A stretch of 5,760 nucleotides of DNA from Pseudomonadota bacterium (GTDB lineage Bacteria > Pseudomonadota > Gammaproteobacteria > Xanthomonadales > Xanthomonadaceae): contig JAEWNA010000096.1 in assembly GCA_023392975.1 (NCBI GenBank), forward strand, positions 1-5,760, written 5' to 3'. The translations under genes were made by a program, and so were the position numbers. This document shows, one piece after another, positions 1 through 5,154 of the stretch; position 1 is the stretch's first letter; each line of letters opens with the position of its first letter. The notes beneath the pieces are model-generated. The model did no database searches. It was not told the DNA's origin and worked only from the letters and a program-made list of their open reading frames with translations.

Positions 1-2
1 CG

Positions 3-386
3 TTCGCGCGCTGGGACCCGCGCGTGCTGCGCGACTACGCCGCGCACGGGACCACGCCGGACGGCCGCGGCGGCCGCGAACTGCTGTTCGACCGCGACGT
101 CGAATTCCGGATCTACCGTTCGCTGCCGACCGCGCGCGTGGGCGACGCAGCGCGGCGGCTGGGCATCCCGGTCGCCTTCGTCGGCGGGCGCAAGTCGCGC
201 GAGGTGCGCAGCGTCGGCATGGCCGCGACCCGCGCCCTGGTCGGGAACCGGCTGAGCTGGGTGGACGGCAGCCACCTGTTCCCGATGGAGCGGCCGGGCG
301 ACACGGCCGCTGCCGTCCGCAGCGCGATCTCCGGCATGCGCGCGCCGGAGATCGCGATCGAAGCACCGCAAAGGCGACAGGCATGA
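3..386 (+). CDS. Alpha/beta-hydrolase family protein, C-terminal part (5' end outside window)
   Basis: The reading frame is open from the window edge, so only the last 127 residues are visible and the true start lies upstream; the GTG at 24 is an internal valine. What is seen fits the C-terminal third of an alpha/beta-hydrolase: a lid-like helical stretch, a beta-strand GIPVAFVGG, then the strand WVDG followed by SHLFPMERP. The histidine of that last motif (codon 273-275) sits where the catalytic histidine of the Ser-Asp/Glu-His triad is expected. The nucleophile elbow and oxyanion region are off the window. The usual acid position after the GG turn reads RKSRE, so a Glu may serve as the acid; this is an inference. 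The substrate is unknown: esterase, lipase-like or acyl hydrolase are all possible. The stop codon overlaps the ATG of the next gene (ATGA), which implies translational coupling. The family call is fairly sure; function is not. Confidence 0.72.
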   Translation, partial: FARWDPRVLRDYAAHGTTPDGRGGRELLFDRDVEFRIYRSLPTARVGDAARRLGIPVAFVGGRKSREVRSVGMAATRALVGNRLSWVDGSHLFPMERPGDTAAAVRSAISGMRAPEIAIEAPQRRQA

Positions 387-1114
387 GCGACATCGCACCC
401 GACGACGCGGGGAACGGCAACGAGGCCTTCCTGCTGAAGCACGCCGCGCCGGGCCGCATCGGCCTGTGCACCGGCGACGAGTGGATCAGCAAGCTGATCC
501 GCAAGGCGCAGGCGCCGCTCACCGCCGATGGACATCGCAGCCTGTGGTCGCATGCCTTCCTGTTCGGCGAGCAGCGCAGCGACGGCCACTGGTGGGTGAT
601 CGAATCCGACCTCGACCTGCGCAGCCGGCAGATGCGGCTGGGCGTGCAGGAAAACCGGCTGAGCCGCTATCGCGACGCCAAAGCCTTCCCCAACGTCGCC
701 GTGCTCGATTTCGGGCTCACGCCCGAGCAGACGCGACGGGTGATGACCGCCGCGCTCGACCTGCTGTCGGGGCTCCACCACTACTCGCTGAGCGAACTGG
801 TGGGCACGATGTTCGCGATGCACAGCCGGCGTCTGCGCCAGCGCGACAACCTGCTGGCGAAGGAAGGCGCGCTGTACTGCTCGGCGATGGTGCAGCACTG
901 CTACGTCGCCGCCGGCATCGACCTGCTGCCGGGCGTGACCGGGAAGAACGTCTCCCCGCACGACATCGCGACCTCGCCCCTGCCGCACACCGCGCATCGG
1001 CTGATCCGCGACCTCGGCGTCTCCCGCCTGCGTCGCGTCGCGGGGCGCACGAAGGCGCTGCTCAATACGCCGGTGGACGAACTGCTCACCACGCCGGTCG
1101 ACGAATTGTTCTGA
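383..1114 (+). CDS. Permuted papain-fold (YiiX/YebB-like, NlpC/P60 superfamily) cysteine hydrolase
   Basis: This 243-residue protein matches the circularly permuted papain-like fold of the YiiX/YebB/DUF830 type. Residues 24-41 (GRIGLCTGDEWISKLIRKA) resemble the opening 'GDI/G-L-x-x-G-x-x-W-I-S-x-L-I-R' strand and helix of that family. The catalytic His is probably H57 in LWSHAFLF, with E74 in VIES as a likely third polar residue. The nucleophile is probably C166 in ALYCSAMVQHCY, C-terminal to the His as permutation requires. Family members cleave amide or ester bonds in peptides or lipids; the substrate here cannot be read. There is no signal peptide or membrane segment, so a cytoplasmic place is likely. 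The ATG overlaps the upstream hydrolase stop, and AAAGG at 370-374 gives an 8-base Shine-Dalgarno spacing, which supports this start. The tail holds a duplicated 8-residue motif, (N/T)TPVDEL(L/F), at residues 228-243. The fold call is good; the exact activity is open. Confidence 0.75.
   Translation: MSDIAPDDAGNGNEAFLLKHAAPGRIGLCTGDEWISKLIRKAQAPLTADGHRSLWSHAFLFGEQRSDGHWWVIESDLDLRSRQMRLGVQENRLSRYRDAKAFPNVAVLDFGLTPEQTRRVMTAALDLLSGLHHYSLSELVGTMFAMHSRRLRQRDNLLAKEGALYCSAMVQHCYVAAGIDLLPGVTGKNVSPHDIATSPLPHTAHRLIRDLGVSRLRRVAGRTKALLNTPVDELLTTPVDELF
1064..1111 (+). repeat. Two tandem 24-base units encoding the C-terminal TPVDEL motif twice
   Basis: Two adjacent 24-base units, 1064-1087 and 1088-1111, are identical at 19 of 24 positions and end directly at the stop codon of the permuted papain-fold gene. 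They encode NTPVDELL and TTPVDELF. The protein therefore ends in a short, acidic, duplicated motif outside the catalytic core. Three of the five differences keep the encoded residue, so the motif itself may be under selection. A docking or localisation role is possible but is only inference. Confidence 0.7.
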
Positions 1115-1149
1115 GTCGGAAACGCGTCAGGCGCCCTCGCCCGTCGCGC

Positions 1150-1809
1150 TCACCACACCAGATCGTCCGGGACCTGGTACATCGGATCCGCATAGGGATC
1201 ATCCGCCGCGGGCGCATCCGGATCCACCTTCAACGCGACGGCCGGAGCGAAAATCCCTTCGGCCTCTGCGAGCACCGCTGCCGTCACCAGCAGATAGCGG
1301 CCATCGAGCTGGAGTACGCCGAGTTCGCCCGCATTGAGCGCCTTGAGCTGGTCGGCGTTGACGTAGATCCGCTTGATCTTGCCGCCGTAGGGGAAATGCC
1401 GGGCGATCTCGGCCGCGGCGTCGTTCAGGCCCTTGTCCTTCACGAACTCGGCGAGCCTGGCCTTGGCCTCGCGGCGCAGGCGGGCCTCTTCCTGCTTCAC
1501 GCGCTCGGCCTCGATCCGCTCTTCCTTCTCGCGCTGGGCACGGATGGCATAGGCCTTGGCGAGGTCGATCTCCTCGCGCGTGCGGGGCCTGTGCGGCTTC
1601 TGGCCCTGCGCATTCCGGCCCTGCGGACGGGCGTCCTGCCCGGGCTTGCCGGCGCCTTGCGGGCGCGCGCCCGCGGGGCGTTGCCCGGGCGTCTGCGGCG
1701 GATTGTGCTGCGGCTTGCGGGAATTCGCAGGCTTGTGTGCGGGCTTGTCGGGCCTGGGCGCGGGCTTGAAGCCCAGCCCCAGCAGCTGGTCGCGGAGGGA
1801 ATCGCTCAT
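1150..1809 (-). CDS. yaiL: DUF2058 family protein (YaiL-like)
   Basis: The 219-residue product belongs to the DUF2058/YaiL family, described as nucleic-acid-associated but without a settled function. Hallmarks are the start SDSLRDQLLGLGF, the block FPYGGKIKRIYV at 139-150, and the ending DDPYADPMYQVPDDLVW, which closely mirrors the C-terminus of E. coli YaiL as I recall it. Between these lie a disordered stretch rich in Pro, Lys, Gln and Gly (about 14-75) and a highly charged helix, probably coiled coil (about 77-125, many E/K/R/A). The linker is basic and could bind RNA or DNA. E. coli YaiL is shorter and seems to lack so long a linker. It is the last gene of the ugd-slyX-yaiL set, 10 bases after the slyX stop. 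No strong Shine-Dalgarno is visible (ctgagcgacccgc precedes the ATG), which suits translational coupling. The product is probably cytoplasmic. Confidence 0.88.
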   Translation of the reverse strand: MSDSLRDQLLGLGFKPAPRPDKPAHKPANSRKPQHNPPQTPGQRPAGARPQGAGKPGQDARPQGRNAQGQKPHRPRTREEIDLAKAYAIRAQREKEERIEAERVKQEEARLRREAKARLAEFVKDKGLNDAAAEIARHFPYGGKIKRIYVNADQLKALNAGELGVLQLDGRYLLVTAAVLAEAEGIFAPAVALKVDPDAPAADDPYADPMYQVPDDLVW

Positions 1810-1819
1810 GGCGGGTCGC

Positions 1820-2044
1820 TCAGTAATGCGGCGGCGGCGGTTCGCTGGCCGGATCGGCCATCACGTCGCCACGATGGGTTTTCAGGTCTTCCAGCACGCG
1901 GCGCAGCAGGTCCGTGCTGCGCGCGGCCTCGTCGCGCAGCGCGGCCAGCGCGTCGCTGAGTTCGAGCTGCGCCTGCTCCTGGAACGCCAGCCGCGTTTCC
2001 AGTTCGACGACCCGCGCCAGCAGGTCCTTGTCGGCGTCGGTCAT
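1820..2044 (-). CDS. slyX: SlyX family protein
   Basis: This 74-residue protein is of typical SlyX length. It has an N-terminal heptad-patterned helix (about 5-56: LLARVVELETRLAFQEQ, then LSDALAALRDEA) that should form a coiled coil, and a short tail ending in PPPPHY, the usual SlyX signature. SlyX is a small cytoplasmic protein of unknown mechanism, first named for its position beside slyD, an FKBP-type prolyl isomerase, in E. coli. Here it sits instead between ugd and yaiL. Its ATG lies 6 bases after the ugd stop, in the same reading frame as ugd, with no clear Shine-Dalgarno, so translation probably depends on ribosomes finishing ugd. Confidence 0.92.
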   Translation of the reverse strand: MTDADKDLLARVVELETRLAFQEQAQLELSDALAALRDEAARSTDLLRRVLEDLKTHRGDVMADPASEPPPPHY

Positions 2045-2050
2045 GGCCGT

Positions 2051-3397
2051 TCAGCCCGCGAGGATCGAGCGACCGCGCCCGATGCCGTAATAGGCCAACC
2101 CGGCGGCGTCGACTTCGGCCGGGTCGTAGAGATTGCGGCCGTCGAACACGGCGCCGTCGCGCAGCGTCGCCTTCAGCTTCACGAAATCCGGGCTGCGGAA
2201 CTGCTTCCACTCGGTCACGACGACCAGCGCGTCGGCGCCCTGCAGCGCCTCGCCCGCCTGCTCGCACAGGTGAAGGTCGTCGCGGTCGCCGAAGATGCGC
2301 TGCGCCTCGTGGCGGGCCTCGGGATCGAAGGCACGTACGGTGGCGCCGGCGTCCCACAGTTGCGCCAGCAGGGTGCGGCTGGAAGCCTCGCGCATGTCGT
2401 CGGTGTTCGGCTTGAACGCCAGCCCCCACACCGCGACGGTCTTGCCGCGCAGCGCGGCGACATCGCCGTAGTGGCGGACCATCAGCTCGAACAGGTGTTC
2501 CTTCTGGCGATGGTTCACCGACTCCACCGCGTCCAGCAGCTCGGCGCGATAGCCGACCTGCTGCGCGGTGCGGGCCAGCGCCTGCACGTCCTTCGGGAAG
2601 CACGAACCGCCGTAGCCGGCGCCCGGGTAGATGAAGTGCCAGCCGATGCGCGGGTCGGAGCCGATGCCCTGGCGCACCATCTCGATGTCGGCGCCCACGC
2701 GCTCGGCGATGTTCGCGATCTCGTTCATGAAGCTGATCTTGGTCGCCAGCATCGCGTTGGCGGCGTACTTGGTCAGCTCGGCCGAGCGCACGTCCATCAC
2801 CACGATGCGCTCGTGGTTGCGGTTGAACGGCGCGTACAGGCGCTTGAGCTTCTCGATCGCCGCCGGGCTGTCGGCGCCGATCACGATGCGGTCCGGGCGC
2901 ATGCAGTCCTCGACCGCCGCGCCCTCCTTCAGGAATTCGGGGTTGGACACCACGTCGCAGGCGACGTCGGCGCCGCGCGCGGACAGCGCCACCGCGATCG
3001 TCGCACGCACCTTGTCGGCGGTGCCGACCGGCACGGTCGACTTGTCGACCACCACCGCGGGACGGGTCAGATGGGTGCCGATGGTCTTCGCCACCGCCAG
3101 CACGTACTGCAGGTCAGCGCTGCCGTCCTCGTCGGGCGGCGTGCCGACGGCGATGAAGAGCACGTCGCCGTGCGCGATGGCCGCGGCGGCGTCGGTGGTG
3201 AATTCGAGCCGGCCCTCGGCGAAGTTCGCCTTGACCATCGGTTCGAGGCCCGGTTCGTAGATCGGGATCACGCCGTTGCGCAGGCCTTCGATCTTGCCGG
3301 CATCGATGTCGACGCAGACCACGTGGTGGCCGACCTCGGCCAGGCAGGTTCCGGTCACGAGGCCGACGTAGCCGGTGCCGAAAATGGTGACGCGCAT
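2051..3397 (-). CDS. ugd: UDP-glucose 6-dehydrogenase
   Basis: The enzyme oxidises UDP-glucose to UDP-glucuronate with two NAD+, in the cytoplasm, and feeds envelope polysaccharide, exopolysaccharide or lipid A sugar pathways. The 448-residue length is typical. The N-terminal Rossmann motif is GTGYVG (7-12), with D30 after the second strand as expected for NAD binding. Other family blocks are VGTPPDEDGSAD (84-95), STVPVGT (120-126), and NPEFLKEGAA (152-161) with the catalytic Glu. K210 and N214 lie in LTKYAANAMLATK. The catalytic thiol is C266 in GYGGSCFPKD, with D270 as its partner. The C-terminal UDP-binding domain carries GLAFKPNTDDMREASS (325-340). All key residues are present, so it should be active. 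The ATG is preceded by a good GAGGGG ribosome site. It leads the ugd-slyX-yaiL set and lies 82 bases downstream of the third FKBP gene, with a strong hairpin between. Confidence 0.96.
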   Translation of the reverse strand: MRVTIFGTGYVGLVTGTCLAEVGHHVVCVDIDAGKIEGLRNGVIPIYEPGLEPMVKANFAEGRLEFTTDAAAAIAHGDVLFIAVGTPPDEDGSADLQYVLAVAKTIGTHLTRPAVVVDKSTVPVGTADKVRATIAVALSARGADVACDVVSNPEFLKEGAAVEDCMRPDRIVIGADSPAAIEKLKRLYAPFNRNHERIVVMDVRSAELTKYAANAMLATKISFMNEIANIAERVGADIEMVRQGIGSDPRIGWHFIYPGAGYGGSCFPKDVQALARTAQQVGYRAELLDAVESVNHRQKEHLFELMVRHYGDVAALRGKTVAVWGLAFKPNTDDMREASSRTLLAQLWDAGATVRAFDPEARHEAQRIFGDRDDLHLCEQAGEALQGADALVVVTEWKQFRSPDFVKLKATLRDGAVFDGRNLYDPAEVDAAGLAYYGIGRGRSILAG

Positions 3398-3402
3398 GCG
3401 GG

Positions 3403-3408
3403 CCCCTC
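3403..3408 (-). promoter_or_regulatory. Ribosome binding site of ugd
   Basis: On the minus strand GAGGGG lies 5 bases before the ATG of ugd, or 7 bases when counted from the end of its GAGG core. It supports the start at 3397, which also places the Rossmann strand right at the N-terminus as in other Ugd proteins. Confidence 0.7.
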
Positions 3409-3435
3409 AGCGTGCTTGGGTATCGCGACTTCGGA

Positions 3436-3470
3436 CGCACCCGGAGCGCCAGGACGGCGCTCCGGGTGCG
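3436..3470 (-). terminator. Perfect 15-bp hairpin between the last FKBP gene and ugd (possible terminator or attenuator)
   Basis: The arms 3436-3450 (cgcacccggagcgcc) and 3456-3470 are exact reverse complements and enclose a 5-base loop (aggac on the plus strand). The stem is very GC-rich. On the minus strand it begins 9 bases after the stop codon of the lipoprotein FKBP gene and ends 38 bases before the ugd ATG. No T-run follows on either strand, so it is not a classic intrinsic terminator. It may slow polymerase, protect the 3' end of the FKBP mRNA, or attenuate read-through into ugd. The structure is certain from the sequence; the role is inferred. Confidence 0.6.
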
Positions 3471-3479
3471 CGACGCGGG

Positions 3480-4292
3480 TTACGGCTTGACGATCTCGAG
3501 CAGCTCGACCTCGAACACGAGGGTGGCGTTCGGCGGGATCGGGCCGCCCGGGGTGCCCTGCTCGCCGTAGCCGAGCTTCGCCGGGATCCACAGCTTGAAC
3601 TTGCTGCCGACCGGCATCAGCTGCAGCGCTTCGGTCCAGCCCGGCACCACCGAGTTCAGCACGAACTGCGCCGGCTCCTTGCGGTCGTAGGAACTGTCGA
3701 ACTTGGTGCCGTCGAGCAGCGTGCCCACGTAGTGCACCTTCACCGAGTCCTCGGCCTTCGGCTTCGGGCCCTTGCCCATGGTCTCGACCATGTACTGCAG
3801 GCCGGAAGCGGTGGTGGTCACGCCGGGCTTCTTGCCGTTCTCGGCCAGGAACTTCTCGCCCTCGGCGAGGTTCTTCTTGCCCTGCTCGGCCATCTCGGCC
3901 TGCTTCTTGGCCATCTCCTCTTCCTGCTTCTTCTGCATCTTCACCGCGAACGCCTGCATGACCTTCTGGGCCTGCTCGTCGGTGAGCAGCGCCTTCTTGT
4001 CGTTCATCATGTCGCCGATGGCGCGCTCCAGGGTCGCCATGTCGATGTCGTCCTTCATCGGCTTGAGCGACTTGCCGATGTCCATGCCGATGAAGTAACT
4101 GATCTGCTGCTTCTCGGTCGGCAGGCCGGGAATGTCCAGCGACGCGCCGTCCTTGCCCGCTTCCGCGGTCTTGGCGTCCTTGGCGTCCTTGCCGCCCTCG
4201 GCGACGTTCTTGTCGATCGGCTTGCACGCGGACAGCGCGAGCGCGCAGGACGCGATGCCGACGGCGAGGGTGAGATTGCGCGAGACTTTCAT
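3480..4292 (-). CDS. FKBP-type peptidyl-prolyl isomerase, Mip/FkpA-like, predicted lipoprotein
   Basis: This 270-residue protein catalyses cis-trans isomerisation of X-Pro bonds and probably assists folding of envelope proteins. Residues 1-23 form a lipoprotein signal with lipobox LSAC (C23). K25 and K28 follow the cysteine after I26-D27, and no Asp stands at +2, which suggests sorting to the outer membrane. A Lys/Asp/Ala-rich linker (about 30-50) leads to the FKBP_N helical dimerisation domain (about 60-155, with SYFIGMDIGKSLKP and a long charged helix). The FKBP domain (about 160-268) keeps the active-site aromatics: Y188 in VHYVG, F198-D199 in KFDSS, F210, W219 in PGWTEAL, Y242 in GYG and F260. 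I chose the ATG at 4292 rather than the TTG one codon earlier because AGGAG lies 9 bases before that ATG. It is the last of three tandem FKBP genes. The family is sure; mip or fkpA would be reasonable names. Confidence 0.94.
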   Translation of the reverse strand: MKVSRNLTLAVGIASCALALSACKPIDKNVAEGGKDAKDAKTAEAGKDGASLDIPGLPTEKQQISYFIGMDIGKSLKPMKDDIDMATLERAIGDMMNDKKALLTDEQAQKVMQAFAVKMQKKQEEEMAKKQAEMAEQGKKNLAEGEKFLAENGKKPGVTTTASGLQYMVETMGKGPKPKAEDSVKVHYVGTLLDGTKFDSSYDRKEPAQFVLNSVVPGWTEALQLMPVGSKFKLWIPAKLGYGEQGTPGGPIPPNATLVFEVELLEIVKP

Positions 4293-4301
4293 CAACAGGG
4301 G

Positions 4302-4306
4302 CTCCT
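4302..4306 (-). promoter_or_regulatory. Ribosome binding site deciding the start of the lipoprotein FKBP gene
   Basis: AGGAG on the minus strand is 9 bases before the ATG at 4292 and 6 bases before an adjacent in-frame TTG at 4295. Either could be used, but ATG directly followed by AAA and a basic n-region is the more natural signal peptide start. The choice changes the protein by one residue only. Confidence 0.6.
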
Positions 4307-4318
4307 GGGGTGGCGGTT

Positions 4319-4334
4319 CGCCGCGATGGCGGCG
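4319..4334 (-). other. Small GC hairpin in the leader of the lipoprotein FKBP gene
   Basis: The 103-base gap between the second and third FKBP genes holds an exact 6-bp inverted repeat (cgccgc / gcggcg) around a 4-base loop. It ends 12 bases upstream of the AGGAG ribosome site on the minus strand. No T-run follows. It could affect translation or mRNA stability, but a stem this short in GC-rich DNA may be chance. The rest of the gap shows no convincing promoter. Confidence 0.3.
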
Positions 4335-4395
4335 GCGTAGTGTGTCGGGGGAACGGAGGATAGTGCAGGAACGGGGACGCGGATGCCCGGGCGGA

Positions 4396-5130
4396 TCACG
4401 GCAGGCCGAGCAGTTCCACTTCGAAGACGAGGGTGGCGTCGGGGGGGATCGGCCCGCCCGGGGTGCCCTGCGGGCCGTAGGCCAGTTCCGGCGGCAGCCA
4501 CAGCTTGTACTTGCTGCCGACGGGCATCAGTTGCAGCGCCTCGGTCCAGCCGCGGATCACGCCGCCCAGCGGGAAGGTCGCCGGCTCGCCGCGGTCGTAG
4601 GAACTGTCGAACTTGGTGCCGTCGAGCAGCGTGCCGACATAGTGCACCTTGACCGTGGCGCCGGCGGCCGGCTTCGGGCCGTTCCCGGCTTTCAGCACCT
4701 GGTATTGCAGGCCCGAGGCGGTGGTCACCACGCCGGGCTTCTTGCCGTTCTCGGCGAGGAAGGCCTTGCCGGCGGCGGCATTGCGCTCGGCCTGGGCCTT
4801 CGACTCGGCCGCCTGCTTCTCCTGCATCTTCGCCGAGAACGCCTGCAGGGCGCCCTGGATCTCGGCATCGGTCATCCGCGAAGGGCGACCGGCCAGGGCG
4901 TCGTCGATGGCGGCCTTCAGCACGTCGAGGTCGAGGTCGCCGCTCGCCGGCTTGAGCGACTTGCCGATGTTCTGGCCGATCGCATAGCTGGTGCGGTCCT
5001 TGTCGGTGGTCGGCGTGGCGGCGGCGGGGCCGGCGGCCCGGACGGCCGACGCGGAGAAGAGCATGGCGGCGGCAAGCGCGCCGCAGGCAACAGGGCGGAA
5101 GGCAGGCATCGGGATTCGGTCGGGGGACAT
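4396..5130 (-). CDS. FKBP-type peptidyl-prolyl isomerase, Mip/FkpA-like, predicted periplasmic
   Basis: This is the second FKBP gene of the array, 244 residues from the ATG at 5130. The N-terminus carries a Sec signal: a hydrophobic core ACGALAAAMLFSAS and a signal peptidase I site around AVRA|AGP (after residue 32). There is no lipobox, so the mature protein should be free in the periplasm. An FKBP_N helical domain follows (about 42-130, with SYAIGQNIGKSLKP), then the FKBP domain (about 135-243). Y164, F174, D175, W195, Y218 and F236 are all in place, so isomerase activity is expected. A second in-frame ATG at 5109 (residue 8) would give a tighter signal peptide; neither start has a clear Shine-Dalgarno, so the start is uncertain. 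The gene begins 24 bases after the previous FKBP stop, in the same frame, and is probably co-transcribed. The sequence is closest to the lipoprotein FKBP next to it. Confidence 0.93.
   Translation of the reverse strand: MSPDRIPMPAFRPVACGALAAAMLFSASAVRAAGPAAATPTTDKDRTSYAIGQNIGKSLKPASGDLDLDVLKAAIDDALAGRPSRMTDAEIQGALQAFSAKMQEKQAAESKAQAERNAAAGKAFLAENGKKPGVVTTASGLQYQVLKAGNGPKPAAGATVKVHYVGTLLDGTKFDSSYDRGEPATFPLGGVIRGWTEALQLMPVGSKYKLWLPPELAYGPQGTPGGPIPPDATLVFEVELLGLP
4441..4447 (-). repeat. Run of seven C in the coding strand of the second FKBP gene
   Basis: Seven consecutive C (G on the plus strand) encode the end of Ile228 plus Pro229-Pro230 in the IPP loop near the C-terminus. The same place in the neighbouring lipoprotein FKBP gene is interrupted (ccgatcccgccg). 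A one-base slip would change roughly the last 15 residues, including F236 of the active site. The run is short, so whether it varies in nature is not known. Confidence 0.5.
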
Positions 5131-5154
5131 GGCGGGCGGGCGATCAGGATGCGA

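Noticed and set aside
113..997. A 294-codon minus-strand frame opposite the first two genes
   Set aside because: It is a shadow of two recognised proteins; its composition is Arg/Ala/Val/His-rich and it has no recognisable domain.
1115..1149. Possible bidirectional terminator between the converging genes
   Set aside because: Only a 4-bp stem (ggcg/cgcc) and no T-run are visible, which is too weak to call.
466..1959. A 497-codon plus-strand frame crossing the permuted papain gene and yaiL
   Set aside because: It runs through the convergent junction, has the Arg/Ala/Pro-rich composition of an out-of-frame shadow, and shows no motif.
1556..3490. A very long open frame (644 codons) on the plus strand opposite ugd and yaiL
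   Set aside because: It is antisense to three well-supported genes, its translation is rich in Arg, His, Val and Ala without any family motif, and such mirror frames are common in GC-rich DNA.
4150..4200. Short repeated 'ggcgtcctt' units in the lipoprotein FKBP linker
   Set aside because: They simply encode a KDAKDAK linker; two or three imperfect copies in a low-complexity coding stretch are not a distinct element.
3355..4227. A 290-codon minus-strand frame overlapping the lipoprotein FKBP gene
   Set aside because: It is in another frame of a certain gene; the Arg/Gly-rich translation is typical of GC-driven open frames.
4357..4362. TATCCT on the minus strand as a -10 box for the lipoprotein FKBP gene
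   Set aside because: It matches 4 of 6 bases, but about 17 bases upstream the sequence CATCCG bears no likeness to a -35 box. It could be chance.
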